The translations under genes were made by a program, and so were the position numbers. A stretch of 35,767 nucleotides of DNA, from positions 1-35,767 of the forward strand of contig CAIMKX010000001.1 of NCBI GenBank assembly GCA_903842025.1, in the 5' to 3' direction. The DNA is from an uncultured bacterium. GTDB taxonomy: Bacteria > Patescibacteriota > Minisyncoccia > Phycocordibacterales > PALSA-1337. Below are positions 8,388-16,650 of this stretch, in pieces (positions within the stretch are counted from its first letter, which is position 1; each line of letters begins with the position of its first letter). The notes under the pieces are model-generated. The model was not told the origin of the DNA and searched no databases. It was given only the letters and a program-made list of their open reading frames with translations.

Positions 8388-9446
8388 ATGAAGTTATCAT
8401 TCAAAATTGGCAAGAATTGGAAACGCCGCGAAACGATCTTCTTTTTGGAAAGAATGGAGCTTTATCTTTCCTCCGGTCTGGAAATCAATAAATCCCTCGA
8501 GATTTGTGAACAAGGCGTGTCGGCGAAACAAAAAGACGCGATTTTCAGATTACGTTCTGCCGTCGAGTCCGGTAGTCTGCTTTCAAAAAGCCTATACCAA
8601 TATGCGGGCGTCTCGCAAACCTTAACCGGTCTCATTGAACAAGGTGAATTATCAGGTTCATTGCCGAAGTCGTTGTTGTCGGCCAGATTGTTGCTGGAAA
8701 AAGAAGACGAACTTATCAAGAAATGCACCTCGGCCATGGCTTATCCGGTCATTATCGGAATATTTGCCGGACTTCTGACTATTGGACTGGTGCGTGGAGT
8801 TATGCCACAAATCATTCCCATGCTCAAAAGTTTGAAAGTCGAGTTACCGATCATCACCAAGGTTGTCATTGCCCTGTCTGATATTCTGACAAAATATGGC
8901 CTATATATCATTACGGGTTTGTTTATAATCGGTGTCGCCGGTATTTTAATCTACAGAAAAATCAGGATTATCCGCAAAATCATTCAATCGACAATAATTC
9001 ATATTCCGATAATCGGCCGGCTTGTCCATGATTACTACCTGGCGGTCTTTCTCCATTCCTGCGGCGCTTTGATCGAATCCGGTCGGCCGGTTGCAGAATC
9101 GTATTCAAATACCTCAGCAAGTATAAGTCTGTTGCCTTTAAGGGATTTGTTGCAGAGGGAAGTCGTAAGTGTTTCAAGCGGCCATTCTCTTGGAAGCGTC
9201 ATTATCGGCGGAAAGATTCCGTCATATGTCGCCTCACTTTTAAGCGCCGGGGAGCTATCAGGGTCGCTCGGATCGTCGATCATCCGGGCCGGAAGCATCC
9301 TTGATCGCGATATCGAACATTCCTTGAAGAAACTGACAGCGCTTATTGAACCGATAATGATGGCCGGCATGGGCTGTGCCGTCGGAGCCATCGCTTTATC
9401 AATAATGATGCCGATTTATGATATATCGCGAGTGTTACAGAAATAA
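8388..9446 (+). CDS. pilC: PilC/GspF-type inner membrane platform protein
   Basis: The 352-residue protein has two T2SSF domains: residues about 15-140 ending in SAMAYPVIIGIFAGLLTIGL, and 220-350 ending in KKLTALIEPIMMAGMGCAVGAIALSIMMPIYDIS. Three membrane segments are visible. PilC couples the cytoplasmic ATPase to pilin insertion. It starts 14 bases after the ATPase gene and has no Shine-Dalgarno. Confidence 0.92.
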   Translation: MKLSFKIGKNWKRRETIFFLERMELYLSSGLEINKSLEICEQGVSAKQKDAIFRLRSAVESGSLLSKSLYQYAGVSQTLTGLIEQGELSGSLPKSLLSARLLLEKEDELIKKCTSAMAYPVIIGIFAGLLTIGLVRGVMPQIIPMLKSLKVELPIITKVVIALSDILTKYGLYIITGLFIIGVAGILIYRKIRIIRKIIQSTIIHIPIIGRLVHDYYLAVFLHSCGALIESGRPVAESYSNTSASISLLPLRDLLQREVVSVSSGHSLGSVIIGGKIPSYVASLLSAGELSGSLGSSIIRAGSILDRDIEHSLKKLTALIEPIMMAGMGCAVGAIALSIMMPIYDISRVLQK

Positions 9447-9478
9447 GGGACTAGTAATTAGGGACTAGGGACTAGTGA
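9447..9478. repeat. GGGACTAG short tandem repeat
   Basis: Three copies of GGGACTAG, the first separated by a few bases, follow the pilC stop. A second cluster lies at 22861-22892. The origin is unknown. Confidence 0.7.
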
Positions 9479-9512
9479 ATCGCAACTTATATTTGATAGA
9501 TAAATCTTTTGC

Positions 9513-9734
9513 TTGTCATTCCCGCGAAGGCGGGAATCCAGTGCTGAATACCCTAATTGAAAAATCAAAATGGAAAATGACAGTGCAAAATTCAAAATGA
9601 AATCGCATTTGTTTCGGACTTTTTATTTTTTAAATTGTCATTTTCCATTTTGAGATTTACATTTTACATTACACTGGATTCCCGCCTTCCCTCCCTCGTT
9701 GAAGCTTCGGAAGGGCACGGCGCGGGAATGACAA
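9513..9734. repeat. Family A repeat pair with an AT-rich hairpin spacer
   Basis: The outer arms are family A units. The spacer contains an 18-bp perfect inverted repeat (TCAAAATGGAAAATGACA and its complement). The right arm has an expanded loop like that in typA. The element fills most of the 294-bp gap between pilC and the next pilus gene. Its end, AATGACAAAC, lies only a few bases before the next ATG. Confidence 0.85.
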
Positions 9735-9740
9735 ACGAAA

Positions 9741-11129
9741 ATGTTCTATTTCAAATCATCCAAAGGAATAATTCTTTTCGACATTCTCCTGGCTTTTTCA
9801 TTGTCGTTTCTTTTTATCGCAATAATCTCAGAAGCCAGCATTAATTCCAGACAAATATTCGAAAGAGCCAAAGCGCGGGCCGAATTATTGGACGTTTACG
9901 AAGAAACAAATATGAATTCGCCTTCAAAATTATACGGGAATAATCAGAGTGAAATGGATTTCTCTTTATCTTCATCGACCGGAAATTTGTCTTTCGTAAA
10001 AATCGCCATGAATGAAAATGCCGGTTTGAATGAGGCCGTAGGCACACCATATTGTTCCGTCGATTATTTCAATTCGGAAGCCGCCGGTTCGTATCAGTAT
10101 TTTCAGTCGCTGAATGATTCGGGCCAACCGAACTTCAAAACAGCAGCAATCACACCCATAACTTTACCGATCGATCCGCTATTGCCGTTGACGGACTTGG
10201 AAGTCAGGAATGGTATCGCTTACATCTCAACAGATTCTTCCATCGCTTCTGACCCAGACCTAATAATTGTCGATATTTCTGATCCGAATGCGCCGCGCAT
10301 CATTTCCACAATCAATACCGGCCCCGGTCTGTCATCGATCGCTTTGGCCGGAAAAAGAATATTCGCCGCCGCCACCAGCGCCGCCGCTCAGTTACACATT
10401 ATTAGAATGGACGGTCTGAGCAATCCATTCTTGGAAAAGAAATTCAAATTATCTTTGCCGTATGCGACCGCCACGCCGCCTTTGGCAAGCGCAATATTCT
10501 TCAACAACAATAAAGTCTATCTGGGCACGGAAAAATGGGATGGTGATGAGTTCAGCATTATTGATGTTTCTAATCCGCTGGCACCGATTACAATCGGAGG
10601 TTTTGAGACAAACAGCAAGATAAACGATATATATGTCAAAAATGGTATCGCTTACGCGGCGGCTTCCGACCAGAATCAATTAAGGGTTCTTGATGTTGGT
10701 GATCCGGCCAATCCTATTCTTGTCAATTCGTTCGGTCCATCGGGTTGGCAAAGGCAGGAAGGAAAAGCGATTTCCTTTTTCGAAGATGGCTTGAATTTGG
10801 GACGGACTTCGGGAGGTTTCAACTTCACGACCGACCATGAAGCTTTCGCTTGGGCCAGCACCTCCTCAACAACTTTAATCAATCCGAAATCTGTCGATAT
10901 TCCTGGTGGTGTTTATGGGATTATCAAAGACCGATTTCGAATCTATTTGGCAACCAGACAGATAAATAGGGAATTTCAGGTTTTGGATTCCCAATTTACG
11001 ACCTCGACGACGGTTTCCTATTCCTTGCCGATACAACCGCAAGCTATGGCCTGCGATCGGGATAATATCTATATTCTGGCGCATTCGGCGCCGGTGATTT
11101 ATGAGATTAATTTTATGTCACATGACTGA
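9741..11129 (+). CDS. Pilin-like N-terminus fused to an LVIVD beta-propeller
   Basis: Residues 8-45 (KGIILFDILLAFSLSFLFIA and the following helix) resemble the hydrophobic N-terminal helix of type IV pilins, with G/I at the expected cleavage point and D in place of the usual Glu5. From about residue 145 come at least three LVIVD-type repeats: LIIVDISDPNAPRI, FSIIDVSNPLAPITI and LRVLDVGDPANPILV. They predict a beta-propeller of about 300 residues. The 462-residue protein could therefore be a large minor pilin carrying an adhesive or sensing head at the pilus tip. The N-terminal assignment rests on pattern and operon position. LVIVD propellers are known from surface proteins. Confidence 0.8.
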   Translation: MFYFKSSKGIILFDILLAFSLSFLFIAIISEASINSRQIFERAKARAELLDVYEETNMNSPSKLYGNNQSEMDFSLSSSTGNLSFVKIAMNENAGLNEAVGTPYCSVDYFNSEAAGSYQYFQSLNDSGQPNFKTAAITPITLPIDPLLPLTDLEVRNGIAYISTDSSIASDPDLIIVDISDPNAPRIISTINTGPGLSSIALAGKRIFAAATSAAAQLHIIRMDGLSNPFLEKKFKLSLPYATATPPLASAIFFNNNKVYLGTEKWDGDEFSIIDVSNPLAPITIGGFETNSKINDIYVKNGIAYAAASDQNQLRVLDVGDPANPILVNSFGPSGWQRQEGKAISFFEDGLNLGRTSGGFNFTTDHEAFAWASTSSTTLINPKSVDIPGGVYGIIKDRFRIYLATRQINREFQVLDSQFTTSTTVSYSLPIQPQAMACDRDNIYILAHSAPVIYEINFMSHD

Positions 11130-11270
11130 CACAAACTTGCCAGAAGGCATGTCCCTCTCCAAGACCGGAAAAAACTCTGCAGAGTTTTTTCCTCGGTCCT
11201 CGGCAATTTTGTGCTCAAAATTGCCTGCGGAGTCTTTCCGAGGGACATGCCTTCTGGCAAGTTTGGTCAG
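11126..11270. repeat. Large structured inverted repeat between pilus genes
   Basis: Perfect 25-bp arms (11133-11157 and 11240-11264) enclose two further hairpins. One is a fully palindromic 26-bp segment at 11167-11192 (half GGAAAAAACTCTG). The other is a 9-bp stem GGCAATTTT/AAAATTGCC at 11202-11225. The RNA would fold as a branched, cloverleaf-like structure in the operon mRNA. It could act in processing or attenuation, or it could be a MITE-like mobile element. No second copy is seen here. Confidence 0.8.
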
Positions 11271-11283
11271 TGGTAATAGGGGT

Positions 11284-11436
11284 ATGACACAAAGAAATGG
11301 AATGACTCTTATCGAAGTCCTAATTTACATAACCCTTTTATCTTTTCTGTTGTCCGGTTTCATCCAATATTCATATTCTGTAAATCTTGGGAACATTCAA
11401 TTAATCCATGAGATTCAAGACAAACAAATTCAATAA
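11284..11436 (+). CDS. Mini-pilin or truncated pseudopilin
   Basis: MTQRNGMTLIEVLIYITLL carries the classic prepilin cleavage and methylation motif (G before MTLIE, Glu5 present). The protein is only 50 residues, essentially the N-terminal helix, where pilins usually have 100-180. It overlaps the next gene by 29 bases in a different frame. It may be a truncated gene, or a genuine helix-only pilin as known for small flp-like pilins. The upstream in-frame extension to 11101 runs through the structured repeat and is not credible. Confidence 0.7.
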   Translation: MTQRNGMTLIEVLIYITLLSFLLSGFIQYSYSVNLGNIQLIHEIQDKQIQ

Positions 11437-11791
11437 TCGTGGATTTATGGCTCTGATCGCCGTCATATTGATCTCCACCGGCGTATTGGTATTTTCGCTG
11501 GCCACAATGTCAGCGGCCGTTTCATATTCAGACGTTGTCAGTCGAAAGGAGATCCGAATCCAGGCGCAACTGAACGCAGAGGCCTGTCTCGATACTGCAA
11601 TCTTAATGGCCGCCAAGGATTATTTCATTTCAGGGAATATTCCAATCAAGGAATTCGGTTGTGAAGCGGATTTTGAGAACGATTTTGAAGGCAACATAAC
11701 TATTAGTATTTATGCCAAGTTAGGTGATATCTCAATCCGAGAAAAAAGAATCTTGAAAATCGGCGGTAATGCGATTGAGGTTGTCGCATAA
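11408..11791 (+). CDS. PilX-like pilus assembly protein
   Basis: This 127-residue protein has an N-terminal NRGFMALIAVILISTGVLVFSLATMSAA, a pilin-like helix in which Glu5 is replaced. A soluble part follows with IRIQAQLNAEACLDTAILMAAKDYF, as in PilX/GspK-type minor components. It is the last gene of the pilus operon and converges on the trxB-like gene. Confidence 0.7.
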   Translation: MRFKTNKFNNRGFMALIAVILISTGVLVFSLATMSAAVSYSDVVSRKEIRIQAQLNAEACLDTAILMAAKDYFISGNIPIKEFGCEADFENDFEGNITISIYAKLGDISIREKRILKIGGNAIEVVA

Positions 11792-11815
11792 AACCATGCA
11801 GGATTCTAACATTTT

Positions 11816-12763
11816 TTATTTAGCTTTCAAGTAAGAGTAAATATCCTCGATCGCCTTGACCGCGTCACCAGCGGCGATGTTGTTTTGGTGGTAAAGGCCG
11901 TCGGTGCAATCACCGGCCGCCCAAATGCCGGAAACAACAGTTTGTTGATTTTTGGCGTCGACGGGAATCCGATTGAATTCATCAAGCTTGATAAGCGTTG
12001 CCGCGAAGCCGGTATTTGGCAAAGAGCCGATCTCCACAAAGATGCCCGTCACCGCAAGCTCAATATCTTCGGTCTTTTTTGATTTTAAATCGGCATAGAC
12101 AAGGGAAGTGACGAATTTGTCGCCTTTGACTTCTTTCGGAACCGCGAAAGTCAGGACTTTGACTTTGGGATTTTTGCTGACTGTTTCTATAGTTCCGGGA
12201 TCAGCCTTGAAAGTTCCGCTTCTGTTCAAAATAGTCACGCTTTTGCAATAGGCCATGAGTTGGGCGGCGCTCTCGAAGGCGGCATTGCCGCCGCCTATAA
12301 CCACCACATCCTGGTCGGCATAAAGAGGGCCGTCGCAGGTGGCGCAGTACGTCAATCCCTTGTGTTCATACATGTCCGCTCCGGGAATGTCTAGCCGCCG
12401 CCGGCGACTGCCGGAGGCGATAAGGATGGACCGGGCTTCGTGCCAACCCTTATCGGTTTTGATGGAAAAACTATTGGTCGGTAGCATCGGGGAAGAGGCC
12501 TTCTCAATATTGAGACAGCTTTCGCCTTCCTTGATATCCACGAGATCATGGGCATAAGCCTTGACGTGATTTTCCAGGCTTTTTGATAAGTCGGTGCCGG
12601 AGATCTTGACCGTTCCGATCCAATTTTCGATGCCTTCAGAAACCGCGCTTTGGCCAAGCCAGTCTTTGGTGATGATGACGGTCCTGAGCCGTTTTCTGGC
12701 GGCATAAACCGCCGCCGCCGCTCCGGCCGGACCGCCTCCGATGATAGCTAGATCATAGATCAT
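11816..12763 (-). CDS. trxB: Thioredoxin-disulfide reductase-like flavoprotein
   Basis: FAD-binding GGGPAG (9-14), redox-active CATC (Cys140 and Cys143), NADP-binding GGGNAA (157-162) and the C-terminal GIWAAGDCTDG FAD motif are all present. The protein is 315 residues, normal for TrxB. It would reduce thioredoxin or a glutaredoxin-like partner with NAD(P)H. ATG 12763 is chosen because TATAAT lies exactly six bases upstream. The open frame to 12829 is only a translated family A palindrome. Confidence 0.9.
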   Translation of the reverse strand: MIYDLAIIGGGPAGAAAAVYAARKRLRTVIITKDWLGQSAVSEGIENWIGTVKISGTDLSKSLENHVKAYAHDLVDIKEGESCLNIEKASSPMLPTNSFSIKTDKGWHEARSILIASGSRRRRLDIPGADMYEHKGLTYCATCDGPLYADQDVVVIGGGNAAFESAAQLMAYCKSVTILNRSGTFKADPGTIETVSKNPKVKVLTFAVPKEVKGDKFVTSLVYADLKSKKTEDIELAVTGIFVEIGSLPNTGFAATLIKLDEFNRIPVDAKNQQTVVSGIWAAGDCTDGLYHQNNIAAGDAVKAIEDIYSYLKAK

Positions 12764-12769
12764 GGATAG

Positions 12770-12775
12770 ATTATA
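12770..12775 (-). promoter_or_regulatory. -10 element of trxB
   Basis: TATAAT, then six bases, then ATG. The family A solo palindrome lies just upstream, at 12788-12814. Confidence 0.7.
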
Positions 12776-12787
12776 ACACGTTTTTTG

Positions 12788-12814
12788 TGTCATTCCCGCG
12801 AAAGCGGGAATGAC
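12788..12814. repeat. Solo family A palindrome
   Basis: A single compact copy (TGTCATTCCCGCG and its complement) with no spacer arms, between trxB and the metalloprotease gene. Confidence 0.85.
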
Positions 12815-12829
12815 AAGCGAAAAAATCAC

Positions 12830-13693
12830 TCACTTAACCTGACAGACCTTCTTCAATTCTGCCAAATCCGCATCTGTCAGCTTCTCATTATTGCCGGAAT
12901 TGTAAGTATACATGATGGCTTTCGGATCTTCGACATGCTCGAGCCCTAAAGCGTGACCCAATTCGTGTTCAAGAACTCTTTGGAGTTTGCCGTAGTCTTT
13001 GTACTGGTAAATATTGATCCTTTCGCCGTTTTTGTCGCTGACGTACTCGCCTTCCTGGAATTCCTGGCCGTTCGAAAGGCTGACGGTGTTGTAGTCCGAC
13101 ACGTCGCTGTTGATGCTTTTGCCGAGGGAATTGATCCTGTCGGCGGTGGAATTGAGGTCCTTGACTATGGCGTTGAGCTCTTGGTTGGCTTGATTTATCT
13201 GGTTGTAAATGCTTTTGTCAATCTTATAAGAATCCATCATAGATTCAACTTGGGCTTTTTTAGCATTATAGGAAGATTTTAAAGAATCATATCGAGTCTT
13301 GAGATCATTGAGGCTCTTTTTGTCGGAATTGATCGAAGATCCCATGTCGTTCAATTGGACGGTACTGCTCTGCCTATCGTCGTATATCAGATTGATCTTG
13401 AGACCGCCGTCCTCTGAAGATGTTAATAGATTTTTGTTAATCGCTAAATTCCAGATTTGGGCGGCCTGGTTCGTGATATGCAGGAAATCGGCGCGATTGA
13501 TCCCGAATCGCTCATCAAACTCGCCGATGGAATATTTGATCGGTTGCCCGCACGGCTTGTCAATACCGATGCTGAGACGAATATTTTTGTAGGCATTCTG
13601 ATAATTGACGCGATTGTAATAGACCATCCCGGAAAGAACGGCGACGATCATGACGTAAAACAAGGATTTGCCCAATCCGATCAAAAATTTCAT
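12830..13693 (-). CDS. Membrane-anchored matrixin-like (M10) zinc metalloprotease
   Basis: HELGHALGLEH at about 243-253 is the metzincin zinc motif HExxHxxGxxH, followed by a Met-turn (AIMY, Met about 261). An N-terminal hydrophobic segment (about 6-25) suggests export and anchoring. The middle (about 120-205) is a charged helical stretch rich in Ser, Asn, Lys and Asp, likely coiled coil, that separates the two halves of the catalytic domain. This is an unusual insertion for M10 enzymes. ATG 13693 has TATAAT six bases upstream (13700-13705). Substrate unknown. Confidence 0.82.
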   Translation of the reverse strand: MKFLIGLGKSLFYVMIVAVLSGMVYYNRVNYQNAYKNIRLSIGIDKPCGQPIKYSIGEFDERFGINRADFLHITNQAAQIWNLAINKNLLTSSEDGGLKINLIYDDRQSSTVQLNDMGSSINSDKKSLNDLKTRYDSLKSSYNAKKAQVESMMDSYKIDKSIYNQINQANQELNAIVKDLNSTADRINSLGKSINSDVSDYNTVSLSNGQEFQEGEYVSDKNGERINIYQYKDYGKLQRVLEHELGHALGLEHVEDPKAIMYTYNSGNNEKLTDADLAELKKVCQVK

Positions 13694-13699
13694 AGGGCA

Positions 13700-13705
13700 A
13701 TTATA
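13700..13705 (-). promoter_or_regulatory. -10 element of the M10-like protease gene
   Basis: TATAAT, six bases, ATG 13693. It fixes the start and rejects the 12-codon upstream extension. Confidence 0.7.
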
Positions 13706-13804
13706 GCAGGTTGGCTGGAAAGTCGGCACCCCAGACAGCGATGGTTCGTATTATTATGCAGAATTTCATCAGCAGTTCTCAATAACCAAGGTCTTGGAGG
13801 AAAA

Positions 13805-14011
13805 ATGAATACAGTCGAATTCTTGAATTTCTTGATGCTTTGTGGCGGTATATGCCTCATAATGTGGTCTTGCTACGAGGTCATTTTTAAGCCCATAATC
13901 AGTCGTAAACAGGTAATCGGTTTCTTTATCCTGTTTGCTATCGGCTTCGTCATGGCTTCAATACCATTCCAAACCGTCTACCTGATTTTCTTTCAGCATT
14001 GGTTGAAATAG
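13805..14011 (+). CDS. Small two-helix membrane protein
   Basis: The 68-residue product has two hydrophobic segments (about 6-27 and 38-62). Unlike most first genes here it has a strong Shine-Dalgarno (GGAGG, four bases before the ATG) and a TATTAT about 50 bases upstream. A terminator follows immediately. No family is recognised. Confidence 0.65.
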   Translation: MNTVEFLNFLMLCGGICLIMWSCYEVIFKPIISRKQVIGFFILFAIGFVMASIPFQTVYLIFFQHWLK

Positions 14012-14012
14012 C

Positions 14013-14041
14013 AAAAGCCCCGGAGTTCGGGGCTTTTCTTT
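14013..14041. terminator. Bidirectional terminator between the 68-residue gene and ftsZ
   Basis: AAAAGCCCC / GGGGCTTTT hairpin with T-runs on both strands; it overlaps the ftsZ stop codon. Confidence 0.9.
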
Positions 14042-15347
14042 ATTTCAATCGGGATCTCCTCAAAAAGGCCGGTATGGCACCCCAGTCATCATCGTCATCT
14101 TTGGTCTCGACTTTGACTTCCTTTTTCGGCTCGACTTTTTCTCCGCTGACGGTGTCTTTTCTTGGCTCAGGAATCGGATTGAAGATCTTACCCTTGTCCT
14201 GAACACGCTTCATCATGCCGGCGATGGTCGACTCGCTCTGGGCGGCGACTGACGGCAGGCTCTGCGGTCGAGTGGCGGTATTCGTCTCCGGAAAACCGGT
14301 GGCAATGACGGTGATCTTGATCTCGTTCTTCTTGAGCTTGTCGTCGCGGACGGTTCCGAAGATGATCTTGGCCTCGGGGTCGATGGACTCCGTGATGACC
14401 TTGGCGGCATCCTGGATCTCGAACATGGTCAGATCCTCGCCTCCGGCAATGGAGAAGAGGACGCCCTTGGCTCCGGCGATGGAGACGTCGAGGAGCGGGG
14501 AATTGATGGCGGCCTTGGCGGCTTCGATGGCGCGGTTTTCGCCGGAGGCCGAACCGATGCCCATGAGAGCCGAGCCGGCGTTCTCCATGACCGTCCGGAT
14601 ATCGGCGAAGTCGATATTGATAAGGCCTGGGGTAGTGATCAAATCAGAAATCCCTTCAACTGCTTGGCGAAGAATTTCATCGCACATGACGAAGGCGTTC
14701 TTGACTGTGGTTTCTTTGCCAATGGCAGAGAGAAGGCGATCGTTGGGAATGACGATGATGGCATCAACTTCTTTACGAAGGTCTTCGAGTGCGGCTTCAG
14801 CGATTCTGGATCTTTGGCGGCCTTCGAAATAGAAAGGTTTGGTGACAACAGCAACAGTAAGGCAGCCGAGTTCTTTTGCCGTTCGGGCAACAACCGGACT
14901 GGCGCCGCTTCCCGTGCCGCCGCCAAGTCCGCAGGTTACGAAAACCATGTCCGCACCCTTGACGGTTTCCTGAATCTCATCCTTGGTTTCTTCGACGGCT
15001 CTTTTGCCAAGGTCGGAATTCATGCCAGTGCCGAGGCCGCGTGTCAGATTCTTGCCGATATTGATGCGCTTCTTGGCCAAAGAACGGTGCAAATCCTGCG
15101 AGTCGGTATTTATGGAAATGAAATCAACCCCTCTGACCTTCGAGGTGATCATGTGGTTCACGGCGTTGCCGCCGGAGCCACCGACTCCGAGGACTTTGAT
15201 GCGGGCGAAGGCTTCTATGTCAGGGGTGATGTTGGGCATGGAATGTTTAGTCTTAGGTTTCTTTTTAACGGGTATTTGGGACATAAACGAAACTTCTTCC
15301 CAATGTGATTTGGGAAGGTCGATGATGAAATCTGTCAAACGTTGCAT
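14040..15347 (-). CDS. ftsZ: Cell division GTPase FtsZ
   Basis: FtsZ forms the division ring at midcell. The tubulin-type signature GGGTGSG lies in [14 protein letters not shown], preceded by [13 protein letters not shown] at the N-terminus of the GTPase domain and followed by the T7-loop region. After a charged linker the protein ends in [16 protein letters not shown], the conserved C-terminal peptide that binds FtsA. The start is uncertain: 15347 gives 435 residues, while an internal ATG at 15284 (MSQIP) fits the family length better. It lies downstream of ftsA on the same strand, but a hydrolase gene and repeats separate the two. Confidence 0.96.
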   Translation of the reverse strand: MQRLTDFIIDLPKSHWEEVSFMSQIPVKKKPKTKHSMPNITPDIEAFARIKVLGVGGSGGNAVNHMITSKVRGVDFISINTDSQDLHRSLAKKRINIGKNLTRGLGTGMNSDLGKRAVEETKDEIQETVKGADMVFVTCGLGGGTGSGASPVVARTAKELGCLTVAVVTKPFYFEGRQRSRIAEAALEDLRKEVDAIIVIPNDRLLSAIGKETTVKNAFVMCDEILRQAVEGISDLITTPGLINIDFADIRTVMENAGSALMGIGSASGENRAIEAAKAAINSPLLDVSIAGAKGVLFSIAGGEDLTMFEIQDAAKVITESIDPEAKIIFGTVRDDKLKKNEIKITVIATGFPETNTATRPQSLPSVAAQSESTIAGMMKRVQDKGKIFNPIPEPRKDTVSGEKVEPKKEVKVETKDDDDDWGAIPAFLRRSRLK

Positions 15348-15511
15348 CCGGGCAGGTTATTCAAAGCGGTAGGCTCTGTGTCCGTGCCTGTATATTACCA
15401 CAGGGGATTTAGGATACAAGTAAAGGGGCTATGCTTTTTGGGAAACACTGTCGCCTGAATATCGAGCTGCGTTGCATGTGGCTTATAGCGTGGCACAAAA
15501 AAGTAGCTTAA
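15348..15511 (-). promoter_or_regulatory. ftsZ upstream region
   Basis: A TAATAT on the minus strand near 15392-15397 could be the -10 for ftsZ, with a leader of about 40 bases. Nothing else is recognisable. Confidence 0.35.
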
Positions 15512-15725
15512 TCCGTGCTTCGCTCCGGGGCACCCCCTTTTTCAAAGGGGGGATTCTCCAGCGGGAAGTTATTTTAATCGGGGGCATGATCGGCTTCGAC
15601 TTTTGGGTAGAAGATTTAACACTAAGAGTTTTTTGAGCCATAGCGAGTTATATTGAGAGAAAGATTTGATGGAGGATCCCCCTTTGAAAAAGGGGGTGCC
15701 GAGCGAAGCGAGGTGGGGGATTTTA
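15512..15725. repeat. Family B inverted repeat pair (copy 1)
   Basis: The left arm (15512-15560) and right arm (15671-15725) are inverted copies. Each contains the hairpin CCCCCTTTGAAAAAGGGGG followed by an AGCGAAGCGAGG-like segment. The spacer contains AGCGAGTTATA and GGAGGATCC, sequences shared with the copy at 21210-21443, so the repeat extends beyond the hairpins. Region 15726-15833 holds nothing else that I recognise. Confidence 0.85.
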
Positions 15726-15833
15726 TGAATAGTAGAAGTCAGTTGGTGACATTTTGTCACCAGTTGAAGATGGAGGCTTCTGACGGCAAAGAATATGAAA
15801 CAGATTATTCACAAGTTGAGGGTATTTTTAGGA

Positions 15834-16433
15834 TCATCCGATCTCTGAAATTAATACTACCACCGCTATCATTACGATTAATATCTCCGCATACAGACTC
15901 CAACTTTTCAAAAAGTCACGGGTGGTGATCATTTTCCAGTAATACGAGAAAGTTCCTTTTTGACCGGCCGGTTCGATTTCGACAGTTTTGTGCAGGCAGT
16001 ATCGCTTATTTGAAAAAGGCCAAAACCAGCGGATTCCGAATTCTATAGAGTCAAGAACAAAGTGGCTCCAGGAACCGGCTAGAATTGTAAGGCCGATGAA
16101 GACTGTAAATATTGAATTTGTGATCAAGCCCGCAAGAACAATCAATGCGCACAATATTAACCAAGTCAGCGGCGCGTGAGTAGGGTATTCGCGGTGATTG
16201 GAGGCAATCGTTTTGTCATTCCTGTGAAAGTCGTTTGACTCCTTTGGTAATGACAAAGTTGAATTCCGATTCTCAAAGTAATACCAAATCAGGTCAATAT
16301 CCGGTCCGTCACCGGCCAAAGTGCCGATAATCAAAAGAATTGTTGTTTGATTGGACGAAAAAGAAGTTGCTGTCAGATTCAACAGGATTTGTGTCATGAG
16401 ATAGCCACCTGCAAGATGTCCGGGGAGAACCAT
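15834..16433 (-). CDS. YdjM/DUF457-type membrane metal-dependent hydrolase
   Basis: The 199-residue protein has the family's conserved histidines and acids in PGHLAGGYL (5-12), GDGPDIDLIW (about 41-50), HREYPTHAPLTW (about 79-90) and SWSHFVLDSIEFGIRWFWPF (about 121-140). Several membrane segments are present. Residues about 57-75 (STLSLPKESNDFHRNDKT) are a degenerate family A repeat translated in frame. It sits between ftsA and ftsZ and is flanked by family A and family B repeats. The ATG is seven bases from the end of a family A element. Confidence 0.8.
   Translation of the reverse strand: MVLPGHLAGGYLMTQILLNLTATSFSSNQTTILLIIGTLAGDGPDIDLIWYYFENRNSTLSLPKESNDFHRNDKTIASNHREYPTHAPLTWLILCALIVLAGLITNSIFTVFIGLTILAGSWSHFVLDSIEFGIRWFWPFSNKRYCLHKTVEIEPAGQKGTFSYYWKMITTRDFLKSWSLYAEILIVMIAVVVLISEIG
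16213..16256. repeat. Degenerate family A repeat within the hydrolase gene
   Basis: The outer ends TTGTCATTCC and GGTAATGACAA remain paired; the inside has diverged. It is an older insertion than those in hisS and typA. Confidence 0.65.
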
Positions 16434-16437
16434 TTGT

Positions 16438-16635
16438 TTGTCATTCCCGCGAAAGCGGGAATCCAGTGTTGAACACCAATGTCAAAATCCAAATAACAAA
16501 TGTCAAATCAAATCCAAAGTTCAAAATCCAAAGCCTAGTATTACCAGTTTTGCCATTTGGATTTTGGATTTGATTTGTCATTAGAAATTTGAGCTTTGAC
16601 ATTAACACTGGATTACCGCTTTCGTGGGAATGACA
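16438..16635. repeat. Family A repeat pair with AT-rich spacer
   Basis: Family A arms enclose a spacer made of short words such as CAAAATCCAAA and TGTCAAAT in both orientations, forming one long imperfect hairpin. It fills the gap between ftsA and the hydrolase gene. Confidence 0.85.
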
Positions 16636-16650
16636 AGCGAGAGGTTCTCT

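Noticed and set aside
11101-11283. Upstream extension of the mini-pilin
   Set aside because: It runs through the branched hairpin element and places 60 residues before the prepilin cleavage site.
12764-12829. Upstream extension of trxB to 12829
   Set aside because: It translates the solo family A palindrome (VIPAFAGMT) and lies upstream of a TATAAT placed correctly for the ATG at 12763.
14664-15308. Long antisense frame (214 codons) opposite ftsZ
   Set aside because: Shadow of ftsZ; the translation has no recognisable domain.
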